Below, piece after piece: positions 50,023-58,554 of a stretch of DNA of 64,000 bases. Position 1 is the stretch's first letter. Each line of letters starts with the position of its first letter. The stretch is taken from the NCBI GenBank assembly GCA_963805715.1, contig CAWDVK010000017.1:1-64000 (forward strand), written 5' to 3'. Origin of the DNA: CAWDVK01 sp963805715. Lineage in GTDB: Bacteria > Actinomycetota > Actinomycetes > Streptosporangiales > Streptosporangiaceae. Made by a program: the position numbers and the translations under genes. The notes below the pieces were generated by a model. That model saw only the letters and a program-made list of their open reading frames with translations. It was not told where the DNA came from and searched no databases.

Positions 50023-51326
50023 CGGGTTGGCTCCATGCGCAGCAGCGTTGAGGCAGCGGGATCGAACGGACAGCCGCCGTGGCGCAGGTGGTCCAGGTAC
50101 TCGTCCCTGAAGTACCTGATCGACGAACCGACCGGCGACTGAATCGAGTCGCCCAGGGCGCAGAACGAGCGGCCGGTGATGTTGTCGCAGATGTCCAGCA
50201 GCTTGTCCAGGTCGGCCGCACTGCCCTCGCCGTGCTCCAGCTGCTCGAGCAGCTGGACGACCCAGTAGCTGCCCTCCCGGCAGGGCGTGCACTTGCCGCA
50301 CGACTCGTGCTCGTAGAACTCGATCCACCGGAGCGTGACGCGGACGACGCAGGTTGTCTCGTCGAAGAGCATGATCGACCGGGTGCCGAGCATCGACCCG
50401 GCGGCCGCCACCGACTCGTAGTCCAGCGGGACGTCCAGGTGCTGGTCGGTGAACAGCGGCGTGGAGGACCCGCCGGGCGTCCAGAACTTCAGCCGGTGCC
50501 CGGCGCGGATGCCGCCGGCCAGCTCCAGCAGCTCGCGCAGCGTCGTGCCGAGCGGCGCTTCGTACTGGCCGGGGGTCGTGACGTGGCCCGACAGCGAGAA
50601 GATCCCGAACCCCTTGGACTTCTCCGTCCCGAACGACGCGAAGTCCTGCGCGCCGTTGACCAGGATGTAGGGAACGGTGGCAATCGACTCCACGTTGTTG
50701 ACCACCGTGGGGCAGGCGTAAAGCCCAGCGATGGCCGGGAAGGGCGGCTTCAGCCTGGGCTGTCCCCGGTATCCCTCCAGCGAGTCCAGCAGGGCCGTCT
50801 CCTCGCCGCAGATGTAGGCGCCGGCGCCGGAGTGCACGACGACCTCGAGGCTGAAGCCCGAGCCCAGGATGTCACTGCCGAGATAGCCGGCGTCGTAGGC
50901 CTCGGCCACCGCGTGATGCAGCCGGCGGATCACGTGCAGCACCTCGCCGCGGACGTAGATGAAGGCACGGTACGCGCGGATCGCGTAGGCGGCGATCACC
51001 ATCCCCTCGATCAGCGCCTGCGGGTTGGCCAGCAGGGTCGGCATGTCCTTGCAGGCGCCGGGCTCCGACTCGTCAGCGTTCACCACCAGGTAGTGCGGCT
51101 TGCCGTCGCCCTGCGGGATGAAGCCCCACTTCACCCCGGTGGGAAAGCCTGCTCCGCCGCGGCCGCGCAGCACGGAGTCCTTGAGAGTCTGGATGACCTG
51201 GTCCGGCGGCATGGCCAGGGCCTTCGGCAGCGCCTGGTATCCGCCGGCCCGCCGGTAGCCCGCCAGCGTGAACGAGTCGGGCTCGTCCCAGTGCGCCGTG
51301 AGCTCAGGCGTCAGCACGCTGCTCAC
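50019..51326 (-). CDS. nuoF: NADH-quinone oxidoreductase subunit F
   Basis: A 435-residue subunit that binds NADH and FMN. The nucleotide-binding glycine-rich stretch is LRGRGGAGFPTGVKWGF near residue 54. HSGAGAYICGEETALLDSLE follows near 170, and the N3 [4Fe-4S] ligands are in HESCGKCTPCREGSYW near 345. The GTG at 51324-51326 has GGAGG upstream and overlaps the nuoE stop. Confidence 0.96.
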   Translation of the reverse strand: MSSVLTPELTAHWDEPDSFTLAGYRRAGGYQALPKALAMPPDQVIQTLKDSVLRGRGGAGFPTGVKWGFIPQGDGKPHYLVVNADESEPGACKDMPTLLANPQALIEGMVIAAYAIRAYRAFIYVRGEVLHVIRRLHHAVAEAYDAGYLGSDILGSGFSLEVVVHSGAGAYICGEETALLDSLEGYRGQPRLKPPFPAIAGLYACPTVVNNVESIATVPYILVNGAQDFASFGTEKSKGFGIFSLSGHVTTPGQYEAPLGTTLRELLELAGGIRAGHRLKFWTPGGSSTPLFTDQHLDVPLDYESVAAAGSMLGTRSIMLFDETTCVVRVTLRWIEFYEHESCGKCTPCREGSYWVVQLLEQLEHGEGSAADLDKLLDICDNITGRSFCALGDSIQSPVGSSIRYFRDEYLDHLRHGGCPFDPAASTLLRMEPTR

Positions 51327-52009
51327 TGCTGTCCTCCATTGCTGCTGGTCGCAGGGCCAGATTCGGGTGTCCAGCCCTGCTCCCTGGCGACCCGCAGGCC
51401 GGCCAGGCTGGCGTCGCCGACCGTGCGCCCGAGGGGCGCCTGGCCATCGGGGAATCCCGCCAGGATCCGCGAGGCCTGCTTCCAGCTGCACAGCCGGGGG
51501 GCGCCGCGGGTCGGCATCACCGGGGCGCCGGCCCGCAGGCCGTCGACCAGGTCCCTGGCCGACTGCGGGGTCATGTTGTCGAAGAACTCCCAGTTCACCA
51601 TGACAACCGGCGCGTAGTCGCAGGCCGCGTTGCACTCGAGGTGCTCCAGCGTGACCGTGCCGTCCGGTGTCGTCTCGTCATTGCCGACGCCCAGGTGCTC
51701 CTGCAGGTCAGCGAAGATAGCGTCACCGCCCATCACGGCGCACAGCGAGTTGGTGCAGACGCCCACGTGGTACTCGCCGACGGGCCGGCGCTTGAACATG
51801 GTGTAGAAGGACGCGACCGCGGTGACCTCGGCCTCGGTCAGCCCGAGCTGCTGGGCGCAGAACTCGATGCCGTCGTCGGAGACGTAGCCCTCCTCCGATT
51901 GCACCAGGTGCAGCAGCGGCAGCAGGGCCGAGCGCGCATGCGGATAGCGGGCGATGATCTCCGCGGCGTCCGGGGCCAGCCGGTCGCGCGCTTCCTGGCT
52001 CAGCGCCAT
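51323..52009 (-). CDS. nuoE: NADH-quinone oxidoreductase subunit E
   Basis: A 228-residue thioredoxin-fold subunit with the [2Fe-2S] cluster N1a. The four cysteines are in GVCTNSLCAVMGG near residue 82 and ECNAACDYAPVVMVN near 125. The C-terminal 60 residues extend past the usual domain. It shares its boundary base with nuoD. Confidence 0.95.
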   Translation of the reverse strand: MALSQEARDRLAPDAAEIIARYPHARSALLPLLHLVQSEEGYVSDDGIEFCAQQLGLTEAEVTAVASFYTMFKRRPVGEYHVGVCTNSLCAVMGGDAIFADLQEHLGVGNDETTPDGTVTLEHLECNAACDYAPVVMVNWEFFDNMTPQSARDLVDGLRAGAPVMPTRGAPRLCSWKQASRILAGFPDGQAPLGRTVGDASLAGLRVAREQGWTPESGPATSSNGGQQ

Positions 52010-53364
52010 TACCTGTCCACGCCTCCCAGCACCGGATCGACACTGGCCACCGCCGCAATCACGTCGGCGACCAGTCCGCCCTCAGCCATTGCAGAGACCG
52101 ACTGGAGGTTCGTGAAGGACGGGTCACGGAAGTGCACCCGGTACGGCCGGGTGCCGCCTTCGCTCACCGCGTGACAGCCGAGCTCGCCGCGGGGCGACTC
52201 GACCGCCATGTAGACCTGCCCGGCCGGCACCCGGAAGCCCTCGGTGACCAGCTTGAAGTGATGAATGAGAGCCTCCATGGACTGGCCCATGATGTGCGCG
52301 ATGTGATCGGGAGAGTTGCCCAGTCCGTCCGGGCCGAGCGCGAGCCTGGCCGGCCAGCCGATCTTAGCGTCCCTGATCATCACCGGGTCGTCGGCCGGGC
52401 GGGCGCCGGCCAGCCGGCCGACGCACTGCTCGATGATCCGCAGCGACTGGTCCAGCTCGTCCATCCGGACCAGGTACCGGCCGTAGGCATCGCAGCTGGT
52501 CTGTACCGGCACGTCGAACTCGTAGGTCTCGTAGCCGCAGTACGGCTGGCTCTTGCGCAGATCCCAGGGCAGGCCAGTGCTGCGCAGCATCGGGCCGGTC
52601 ACTCCTAGGGCCATGCAGCCGGTCAGGTCCAGATACGCGATGTTCTTCGTCCGGGCCAGGAAGATCGGAGCGGCGTCGAACAGCGCGCGTATCTCGCCGA
52701 ACTGCCTGGGCATCATGGCGAGGAACTCGCGGATCCTCTCCAGCGCGCCGGGTGGCAGGTCCTGCGAGATCCCCCCGGGCCGGATGAAGGCATGGTTCAT
52801 CCGCAGTCCGGTGATCAGCTCGAACACGTCGAGCACCCGCTCGCGCTCGCGCATTCCGAACTCGAATACCGTCGTCGCGCCCAGCTCCAGGCCGAACGTC
52901 CCGATCGCGGTCAGGTGCGAGGCAATCCGGTTCAGCTCCATCATCATGACCCGGATGACGGAGGCCCGCTCCGGCACCTCCGCCTCGATGCCGAGGAGCC
53001 GCTCGACGGCCAGGCAGTAGGCGGTCTCGTTGAACAGCGGCGACAGGTAGTCCATCCGGGTGCAGAAGGTCACGCCCTGGGTCCAGGTGCGGAACTCCAT
53101 GTTCTTCTCGATGCCGGTGTGCAGGTAGCCGATCACCGGGCGCAGCTCGGTCACGGTCTCGCCGTCCAGCGTCAGGATCAGCCGGAGCACGCCGTGCGTG
53201 GACGGGTGCTGCGGGCCCATGTTGACGACCATGTGCTCGGTATCGCGCGGGTCAGCCGCGTTGGCCGCGGCGACGATCTCGTCCCAGTCCTCGCCGGCGA
53301 CGTTGTAGACGCGGCCCTCGGCACCGTCAGCGCCGGCCGCGCCCGGGTCTGCCTGAGCGCTCAT
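52009..53364 (-). CDS. nuoD: NADH-quinone oxidoreductase subunit D
   Basis: A 451-residue, 49-kDa-type subunit lining the quinone site. VVNMGPQHPSTHGVLRLILT near residue 46, YLHTGIEKNMEFRTWTQG and the conserved end GELGCHAVSEGGTRPYRVHF then RDPSFTNLQSV are all present. The ATG at 53362-53364 overlaps the nuoC stop. Confidence 0.96.
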   Translation of the reverse strand: MSAQADPGAAGADGAEGRVYNVAGEDWDEIVAAANAADPRDTEHMVVNMGPQHPSTHGVLRLILTLDGETVTELRPVIGYLHTGIEKNMEFRTWTQGVTFCTRMDYLSPLFNETAYCLAVERLLGIEAEVPERASVIRVMMMELNRIASHLTAIGTFGLELGATTVFEFGMRERERVLDVFELITGLRMNHAFIRPGGISQDLPPGALERIREFLAMMPRQFGEIRALFDAAPIFLARTKNIAYLDLTGCMALGVTGPMLRSTGLPWDLRKSQPYCGYETYEFDVPVQTSCDAYGRYLVRMDELDQSLRIIEQCVGRLAGARPADDPVMIRDAKIGWPARLALGPDGLGNSPDHIAHIMGQSMEALIHHFKLVTEGFRVPAGQVYMAVESPRGELGCHAVSEGGTRPYRVHFRDPSFTNLQSVSAMAEGGLVADVIAAVASVDPVLGGVDR

Positions 53365-54107
53365 TCGTAAGCTCTCCGATCCTCCGGCGGCGGAATCGTC
53401 GCGCCGCGGTACTCGACCGGAATGCCGCCCAGCGGGTAGTCCTTCCGCTGCGGGTGGCCCTTCCAGTCGTCTGGCATCTCGATCCTGGTCAGCGCCGGAT
53501 GGTCGTCGAAGACGATGCCGAAGAAGTCCCACGTCTCCCGCTCGTGCCAGTCGCAGGTCGGGTACACCCCGACGATGGACGGGATGTGCGGGTCGGCATC
53601 GGGGACCGAAACCTCCAGCCGGACGCGCCGGTTATGCGTGACCGAGAGCAGGTGATAGGCCGCATGCAGCTCGCGGCCGATGTCGTCCGGGTAGTGAACC
53701 CCGGACACGCCGAGGCACAGCTCGAAGGCCAGCGCCGGCTCGTTGCGCAGCCTGGCCGCCACCGTGGTCAGGTACTCACGGCGGACGTGCAGGGTGAGCT
53801 CGCCGCTGGCGACGACGACCCGCTCGATGCCCTCGCCGAAGCTGACGCCGGTGGCCTCCAGCGCGCTGCCGAGCTCGTCGGCGATCTCGTCGAAATACGA
53901 GCCGTACGGCCGCGGGCTGGACAGCGGCGGCGGCCGCCTGATCTTCAGCCCGCCGTACCCGGATGTGTCGCCCGTGGTCTGGACGCCGAACATGCCGGTC
54001 CGGACGACCCGCTCGCCGAGCCGTTCCTGGCCGGCCAGCGCGGCGGCATCGGGCACCGCGCCATCCGGGCCGGGCTTGTCCGGCGTCGCCCCGCCCGGGG
54101 TGGTCAC
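53361..54107 (-). CDS. nuoC: NADH-quinone oxidoreductase subunit C
   Basis: A 248-residue, 30-kDa-type subunit. The signature is CDWHERETWDFFGIVFDDHP then RIEMPDDWKGHPQRKDYPLG near residues 190-230. The first 75 residues are a low-complexity actinobacterial extension. The GTG at 54105-54107 overlaps the nuoB stop (GTGA). Confidence 0.95.
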   Translation of the reverse strand: MTTPGGATPDKPGPDGAVPDAAALAGQERLGERVVRTGMFGVQTTGDTSGYGGLKIRRPPPLSSPRPYGSYFDEIADELGSALEATGVSFGEGIERVVVASGELTLHVRREYLTTVAARLRNEPALAFELCLGVSGVHYPDDIGRELHAAYHLLSVTHNRRVRLEVSVPDADPHIPSIVGVYPTCDWHERETWDFFGIVFDDHPALTRIEMPDDWKGHPQRKDYPLGGIPVEYRGATIPPPEDRRAYE

Positions 54108-54700
54108 GACTGGCCCTCCGCCGCCCGGCTCGCGGCCACCTGGCCATCCGCCGGGCCGCTCAGGCCGGGCACCAGCGGCAGCCGCCGGAGCCTGGCCTGC
54201 TCCAGCTCGGTGATCTGCCGGTCCCGGTTGACGCCCAGCTTCATGTTCTGGATCCTGTCGTGCAGCTTGACGATGGCATCCAGCAGCATCTCTGGCCGCG
54301 GCGGGCAGCCCGGCAGGTAGATGTCTACCGGCACGACGTGGTCCACGCCCTGGACGATCGCGTAGTTGTTGAACATGCCGCCGCTGGAGGCGCAGACCCC
54401 CATCGAGATGACCCACTTGGGGTCGCCCATCTGGTCGTAGATCTGCCGCAGCACCGGTGCCATCTTCTGGCTCACCCGGCCGGCCACGATCATCAGGTCA
54501 GCCTGGCGCGGGGTGTTGGAGGCCCGCTCCATGCCGAACCTGGCCAGGTCGTGCCGCGGGCCGCCGGTGGACATCAGCTCGATGGCGCAGCACGCGAGCC
54601 CGAAGGTGGCCGGCCATACCGAGCTCTTGCGCGCGTAGCCGGCCAGCTTCTCCACCGAGGTCAGCAGTATGCCGCTCGGGAGCTTGTCTTCCAGTCCCAT
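54104..54700 (-). CDS. nuoB: NADH-quinone oxidoreductase subunit B
   Basis: A 198-residue subunit carrying cluster N2, which hands electrons to menaquinone. The ligands are in FGLACCAIELMS, SMGVCASSGGMFNNYA and YLPGCPPRPEMLLDA. The second ATG (54700, MGLEDKLP) fits known NuoB N-termini and lies just after the nuoA stop. An ATG at 54712 would overlap nuoA. The 40-residue C-terminal tail is variable. Confidence 0.96.
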   Translation of the reverse strand: MGLEDKLPSGILLTSVEKLAGYARKSSVWPATFGLACCAIELMSTGGPRHDLARFGMERASNTPRQADLMIVAGRVSQKMAPVLRQIYDQMGDPKWVISMGVCASSGGMFNNYAIVQGVDHVVPVDIYLPGCPPRPEMLLDAIVKLHDRIQNMKLGVNRDRQITELEQARLRRLPLVPGLSGPADGQVAASRAAEGQS

Positions 54701-54702
54701 GT

Positions 54703-55059
54703 CTAGTCCCACTCCAGGCCGCCGCGCCGCCAGACATAGGCGTACGCGACCAGCACCGTGCCGATAAACGTGACCATCTCCACCAGCCCGAACACGCCGA
54801 GCCGGTCGAACGCGACCGCCCAGGGATAGAGGAAGATGATCTCAACGTCAAAGACGATGAACAGCATCGCCGTCAGGTAGTACTTCACCGGGAAGTGCAC
54901 GCCCCGCGGCTGCGTGGTCGGCTCGATGCCGCACTCGTAGGCCTCGAGCTTCGCCCGGTTCCACCGCTTAGGGCCGGCCAGGCTTCCCATGACCAGCGAG
55001 AAGACCGCGAAGACCGCGGCCAGGGCCGCCAGTATCAGGATCGGCACATAGTGACCCAC
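54703..55059 (-). CDS. nuoA: NADH-quinone oxidoreductase subunit A
   Basis: A 118-residue, three-helix membrane subunit and first gene of the operon. AYECGIEPTTQPRGVHFPVK then YYLTAMLFIVFDVEIIFLYP is the family signature. GTG start. The gap of 61 bases to the reductase gene upstream is small, so nuoA may be transcribed together with it or from a promoter in that gap. Confidence 0.96.
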   Translation of the reverse strand: MGHYVPILILAALAAVFAVFSLVMGSLAGPKRWNRAKLEAYECGIEPTTQPRGVHFPVKYYLTAMLFIVFDVEIIFLYPWAVAFDRLGVFGLVEMVTFIGTVLVAYAYVWRRGGLEWD

Positions 55060-55120
55060 TGCCGTGTCACCCCCTTGTCGGGCTGCCCGGGCTGGTGCCC
55101 CGGAGCTTTATCGGAACCGG

Positions 55121-56524
55121 CTAAGCCGCCGGCGTCATCTTAGACACCGCGTTGATGAGGCGGTCGACCGCATCACCGCCGTGGGTCTCGGTCAGGTTGC
55201 CGAGGAACTTCATGGTGAAACGCATGACGGCGGGGCGCTTGATGCCGTGGCGGGTAGCGAACTTCATGAACGACGGCTTGCCGATCAGCTCGACGAACAG
55301 CCGGCCCAGCGTGTAGTAGCCGCCGTACGCGTCCTTCAGCGCCTGCGGGTAGCTCTGCAGGACCCGCTCAGCGCTGGCCGCCGTCGGCCTGGCCAGCGCC
55401 TGGGTGATGATCCGGGCGGCGATCTCGCCCGATTCCATCGCGTAGGCGATGCCCTCGCCGTTGAACGGGTTCACCATCCCGCCGGCATCGCCGGCCAGCA
55501 GCAGGCCCCGGGTGTAGTGCGGGGTGCGGTTGAAGCCCATCGGCAGGGCCGCGCCCCGGATCGGCTCGGTCCGGTTCTCCTCGGCGAATCCCCACTCCGG
55601 CGGCATCGCGGCCAGCCAGCGGCGCAGCAGCGCGCGGTAGTCGATGTTCTGGAAGCCGACCGAGGTGTTCAGCAGGCCGAGGCCGACGTTGCTCGTCCCG
55701 TCACCCATGCCGAAGATCCAGCCGTAGCCGGGCAGCAGCGACTCGCCGTCCCAGAGGTCCAGCCAGGCCTCCAGGTAATCGTCGCGGTGCCGGGGGCTGG
55801 TGTAGTACGTGCGCACCGCGACGCCGAGCGGCCGGTCATCCCGCTTGCGCAGGCCCATGGAGACAGAAAGCCGGGATGAGTTGCCGTCAGCCGCCACGAC
55901 CAGCCGGCCGCTGAACTGCCGCTCCGACCCGGAGTCACGGGCCATCACCCCGGTGATGCGCCCGGTGCGGTCATCGAGCACCGGCCCGGTCACGTTCACG
56001 CCCTGCAGCAGCCGGGCGCCGGCCTTCTCCGCGTGGCCGGCCAGCATCTGGTCGAAGTCGAGCCGGGTGCGCACGGTCCCGTAGCCGGGGAAGCTGGACA
56101 GGTCAGGCCAGTCCAGCTCAATCCGGCCGCCGCCGCCGATGATCCGCAGGCCCTTGTTGCGGAGCCAGCCGTCCTCCGGGTTGACCGCCAGGCCCATCCC
56201 GGTGAGGGCCTTGACGGCGCGCGGGGTCAGGCCGTCACCGCATACCTTCTCGCGCGGGAAGTGGCTCTTCTCCAGCACCAGCACGTCGAGTCCCGCGCTG
56301 GCCAGGTAATAGGCCAGCGACGACCCGGCCGGCCCGGCGCCCACCACCAGGACGTCAGCTGTCTCGGCGCCGCGTGCCGGATTCGCGGCGGGGGACGGCG
56401 CCTCATCGCGCGCGGCAGCCGCGCTCGCTGATGCGGCTGGCGATCGCCGGGCACGCTGACCCGGCGCTGAGGCTGGGCTGCAAGTGGGGTCCGGCGTGCC
56501 GGCGGGGGGAGCTTGCTCGGTCAC
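55121..56524 (-). CDS. menJ: FAD-dependent geranylgeranyl / menaquinone reductase
   Basis: A 467-residue flavoprotein. The FAD Rossmann motif is DVLVVGAGPAGSSLAYYLAS near residue 57. The family block KSHFPREKVCGDGLTPRAV follows near 85, and the second FAD motif is GLLLAGDAGGMVNPFNGEGI near 345. Its close relatives include MenJ of mycobacteria, which saturates one isoprene of menaquinone. Its place between menG and nuoA supports that role over lipid geranylgeranyl reduction. The first 50 residues are an Ala/Pro-rich extension. The symbol is by family and context. Confidence 0.85.
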   Translation of the reverse strand: MTEQAPPAGTPDPTCSPASAPGQRARRSPAASASAAAARDEAPSPAANPARGAETADVLVVGAGPAGSSLAYYLASAGLDVLVLEKSHFPREKVCGDGLTPRAVKALTGMGLAVNPEDGWLRNKGLRIIGGGGRIELDWPDLSSFPGYGTVRTRLDFDQMLAGHAEKAGARLLQGVNVTGPVLDDRTGRITGVMARDSGSERQFSGRLVVAADGNSSRLSVSMGLRKRDDRPLGVAVRTYYTSPRHRDDYLEAWLDLWDGESLLPGYGWIFGMGDGTSNVGLGLLNTSVGFQNIDYRALLRRWLAAMPPEWGFAEENRTEPIRGAALPMGFNRTPHYTRGLLLAGDAGGMVNPFNGEGIAYAMESGEIAARIITQALARPTAASAERVLQSYPQALKDAYGGYYTLGRLFVELIGKPSFMKFATRHGIKRPAVMRFTMKFLGNLTETHGGDAVDRLINAVSKMTPAA

Positions 56525-56702
56525 GAACCTGTCCTGACTGTCTTGTGAACCGCTTCACAAGTCGTGCTAGGCAGTCTAGTCCGTGGATCTGCCTGCCCAC
56601 CCAGCCGCCCCGGCCGGTCACACCGGCACGGTCACCCCGCCCGGTCGCCGCGGCACGGTCACCCCCGCGCATTCGGCCCGGCGGCCTCGACCGCTGCGGG
56701 CG
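56525..56702. promoter_or_regulatory. Intergenic region between menG and the reductase gene
   Basis: 178 bases with no gene. A short inverted repeat (cttgtgaaccgcttcacaag, 56541-56560) close to the start of the reductase gene looks like an operator or promoter element. Confidence 0.45.
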
Positions 56703-57401
56703 CTAGCCCGGCCGGCGGGCCAGGTGCAGGGCGACCACGCCGAATGTCAGGTTCCGCCAGCGGACTCCCGACCAGCCTGCCGCGCCGATCTGGCGGCCGA
56801 GCTCGGCCTGGCCGGGCCAGTCCCTGATCGACTCGGACAGGTAGTCATAGGCCTCGGCATTGCCAGACAGCCGGCCCGCGATCAGCGGCAGCACCCGGGC
56901 CAGGTACTGCTCGTACAGCGTGTTCAGCCCCGCCACCGGCAGCTTGCTGAACTCGCACACCACCAGCCGGCCGCCTGGCCGGGTCACCCGGAGCAGCTCA
57001 GCGAGTGCCTGACCGGTGTCGGCGACGTTCCGCAGCCCGAAGGAGATGGTCACCGCGTCGAAGGCCGCATCGGCAAACGGCAGCGCGAGCGCGTCGCCGG
57101 CCACGAACCGCAGGCCGCTGGCCGGCCTGCGGGCACCGACCTGGAGCATGCCGAGCGAGAAGTCGCAGGCGACGCAGCGGGCCCCGGCCGCCGTGAAGAC
57201 CCGTGAGGAGGTGCCGGTGCCCGCGGCGAGGTCGAGCACGAGCTGGCCGGGCCCGGCCCCGACCGCCCGGGCGACGATCTTGCGCCAGTACCGGTCCTGG
57301 CCCAGCGACAGCGCATCGTTCAGCAGGTCGTAGCGTCCGGCGATCCGGTCAAACATCGCCGAGACCTCGCCTGGCTTCTTATCGAGGTAAGCGCGGGTCA
57401 T
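56703..57401 (-). CDS. menG: Demethylmenaquinone methyltransferase
   Basis: A 232-residue UbiE/COQ5-family methyltransferase for the last step of menaquinone synthesis. Landmarks are KKPGEVSAMFDRIAGRYDLL then NDALSLGQDRYWR at the N-terminus, motif I LVLDLAAGTGTSSRVF near 57, and the family block FDAVTISFGLRNVADTGQAL near 115. The ATG at 57399-57401 is preferred since YLDKKP follows immediately, as in known proteins. The frame is open upstream to 57593 but codes low-complexity sequence. Confidence 0.93.
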   Translation of the reverse strand: MTRAYLDKKPGEVSAMFDRIAGRYDLLNDALSLGQDRYWRKIVARAVGAGPGQLVLDLAAGTGTSSRVFTAAGARCVACDFSLGMLQVGARRPASGLRFVAGDALALPFADAAFDAVTISFGLRNVADTGQALAELLRVTRPGGRLVVCEFSKLPVAGLNTLYEQYLARVLPLIAGRLSGNAEAYDYLSESIRDWPGQAELGRQIGAAGWSGVRWRNLTFGVVALHLARRPG

Positions 57402-57786
57402 GATGGTCAACCCTGGCACACCGCCACGGGCGGCGGGCGGCAGGCCGGCGCTGGGCCGGCGCGGCGGGCTGCGGGGGACGCGACGTCCGTCCGGCTGACC
57501 CGGCGTGGCAGTGGCAGCGGCCGCACTGGGCTGGCCTTCCCGTTTCGATACTTTGCGCAGTTTCCTGGCGGATATGCGTGGCATGGGCCCCATTTCAGGG
57601 CAGAAATTTATTTGGCCAGGTCGGATGGCTCCGCTGGGATGAAGTCGTCCGCTTTGACGTTTATATGAATGGCCACGGCTATGGCTTTTGGTAACACATC
57701 TGGCTGCATGCGGTAAACCTACTCAGTAGCTGTGACGTTCTCATCGACGGAGTGTTAACCGATATCGCCAGTCACCAGGAGGGGTC
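57402..57786. promoter_or_regulatory. Divergent intergenic region, menG / secreted protein
   Basis: 385 bases between divergent genes. The right half is A+T-rich (around 57600-57700) and must contain promoters for both. GGAGGGG before 57787 is the ribosome site of the secreted protein. No riboswitch is recognised. Confidence 0.4.
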
Positions 57787-58482
57787 GTGCGGAGACTAGT
57801 CATGGCGCTGACCGCGGGCGCGCTGCTCGCGTTAGGCGCGACCGGAGCGCAGGCATCCGTCAGCGGCGCGCGGCCGAATGCGACGCCCGAATGCGGTAGT
57901 TACTGCTTTGAGCTGTCCAGCCTTATCCTCGGCCCGCGGATGGTCGAGAACGCCGTGGTTCCGGGGGACACCGGCAGCGGCGGGCGGATCGGCGTTCCGG
58001 CCACCCTGAGCCTGGCCACCAACATCGCGCCGGACGAGGATTTCACCGAGACCAGCATCGGCCCGGCGAGTGATTTCTGCGGTGTTCGCGGCGGTTTCCC
58101 GAAGTATTCCTACATCTGCATTCACTACGCCGCTGATCCGGTATTCGAGGCCGACTGGGCGCCGTTCGGGGTGGAGAGCGGCCTGTGCCTGGGCCTGGCC
58201 CCGCACCCGTTCGCGGGCGAGCGCGTGACGCTCCGGTACTGCGGCGTATCAGTCCGGACCCTGTGGCTCAGTGACACCGCCCACGGCACCGATGCCTACG
58301 GCGCCTGGTACACGCCGTGGATCAACGGCGGCGAGCGGAACTTCAGCCACCCGCTCGTGCTGACCATCGCGCCGGGCGGGCGCCGGCCAGCCAACCAGCT
58401 GAAGGTAGAGCGGGAGGACCTCTATAACGGCGTCACCCCGGACACGCAGGAATTCACCATCACTACCGGGCCGGTGCCCTGA
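57787..58482 (+). CDS. Secreted protein of unknown function
   Basis: A 231-residue protein from a GTG with GGAGGGG six bases upstream. It has a Sec signal peptide (VMALTAGALLALGATGAQA, cleavage after AQA). The mature part has six cysteines (CGSYCFELSS, SDFCGVRGGF, YICIHYA, SGLCLGLAP, LRYCGVSV), probably forming disulfides, and a beta-rich pattern. I do not recognise a domain. It converges with the S9 peptidase gene. Confidence 0.65.
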   Translation: MRRLVMALTAGALLALGATGAQASVSGARPNATPECGSYCFELSSLILGPRMVENAVVPGDTGSGGRIGVPATLSLATNIAPDEDFTETSIGPASDFCGVRGGFPKYSYICIHYAADPVFEADWAPFGVESGLCLGLAPHPFAGERVTLRYCGVSVRTLWLSDTAHGTDAYGAWYTPWINGGERNFSHPLVLTIAPGGRRPANQLKVEREDLYNGVTPDTQEFTITTGPVP

Positions 58483-58554
58483 CCGCCCGGCCGGGACGCT
58501 TCCTGGCCGGCGGCCGGCTGGCCGGGCCCCGGACGGCGATGCCGCGCGGCGGGG

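Noticed and set aside
47485..50142. An 885-codon plus-strand open frame opposite nuoG
   Set aside because: It lies entirely over nuoG, whose cysteine motifs are certain. The plus-strand product is Arg/Gly/Gln-rich without motifs.
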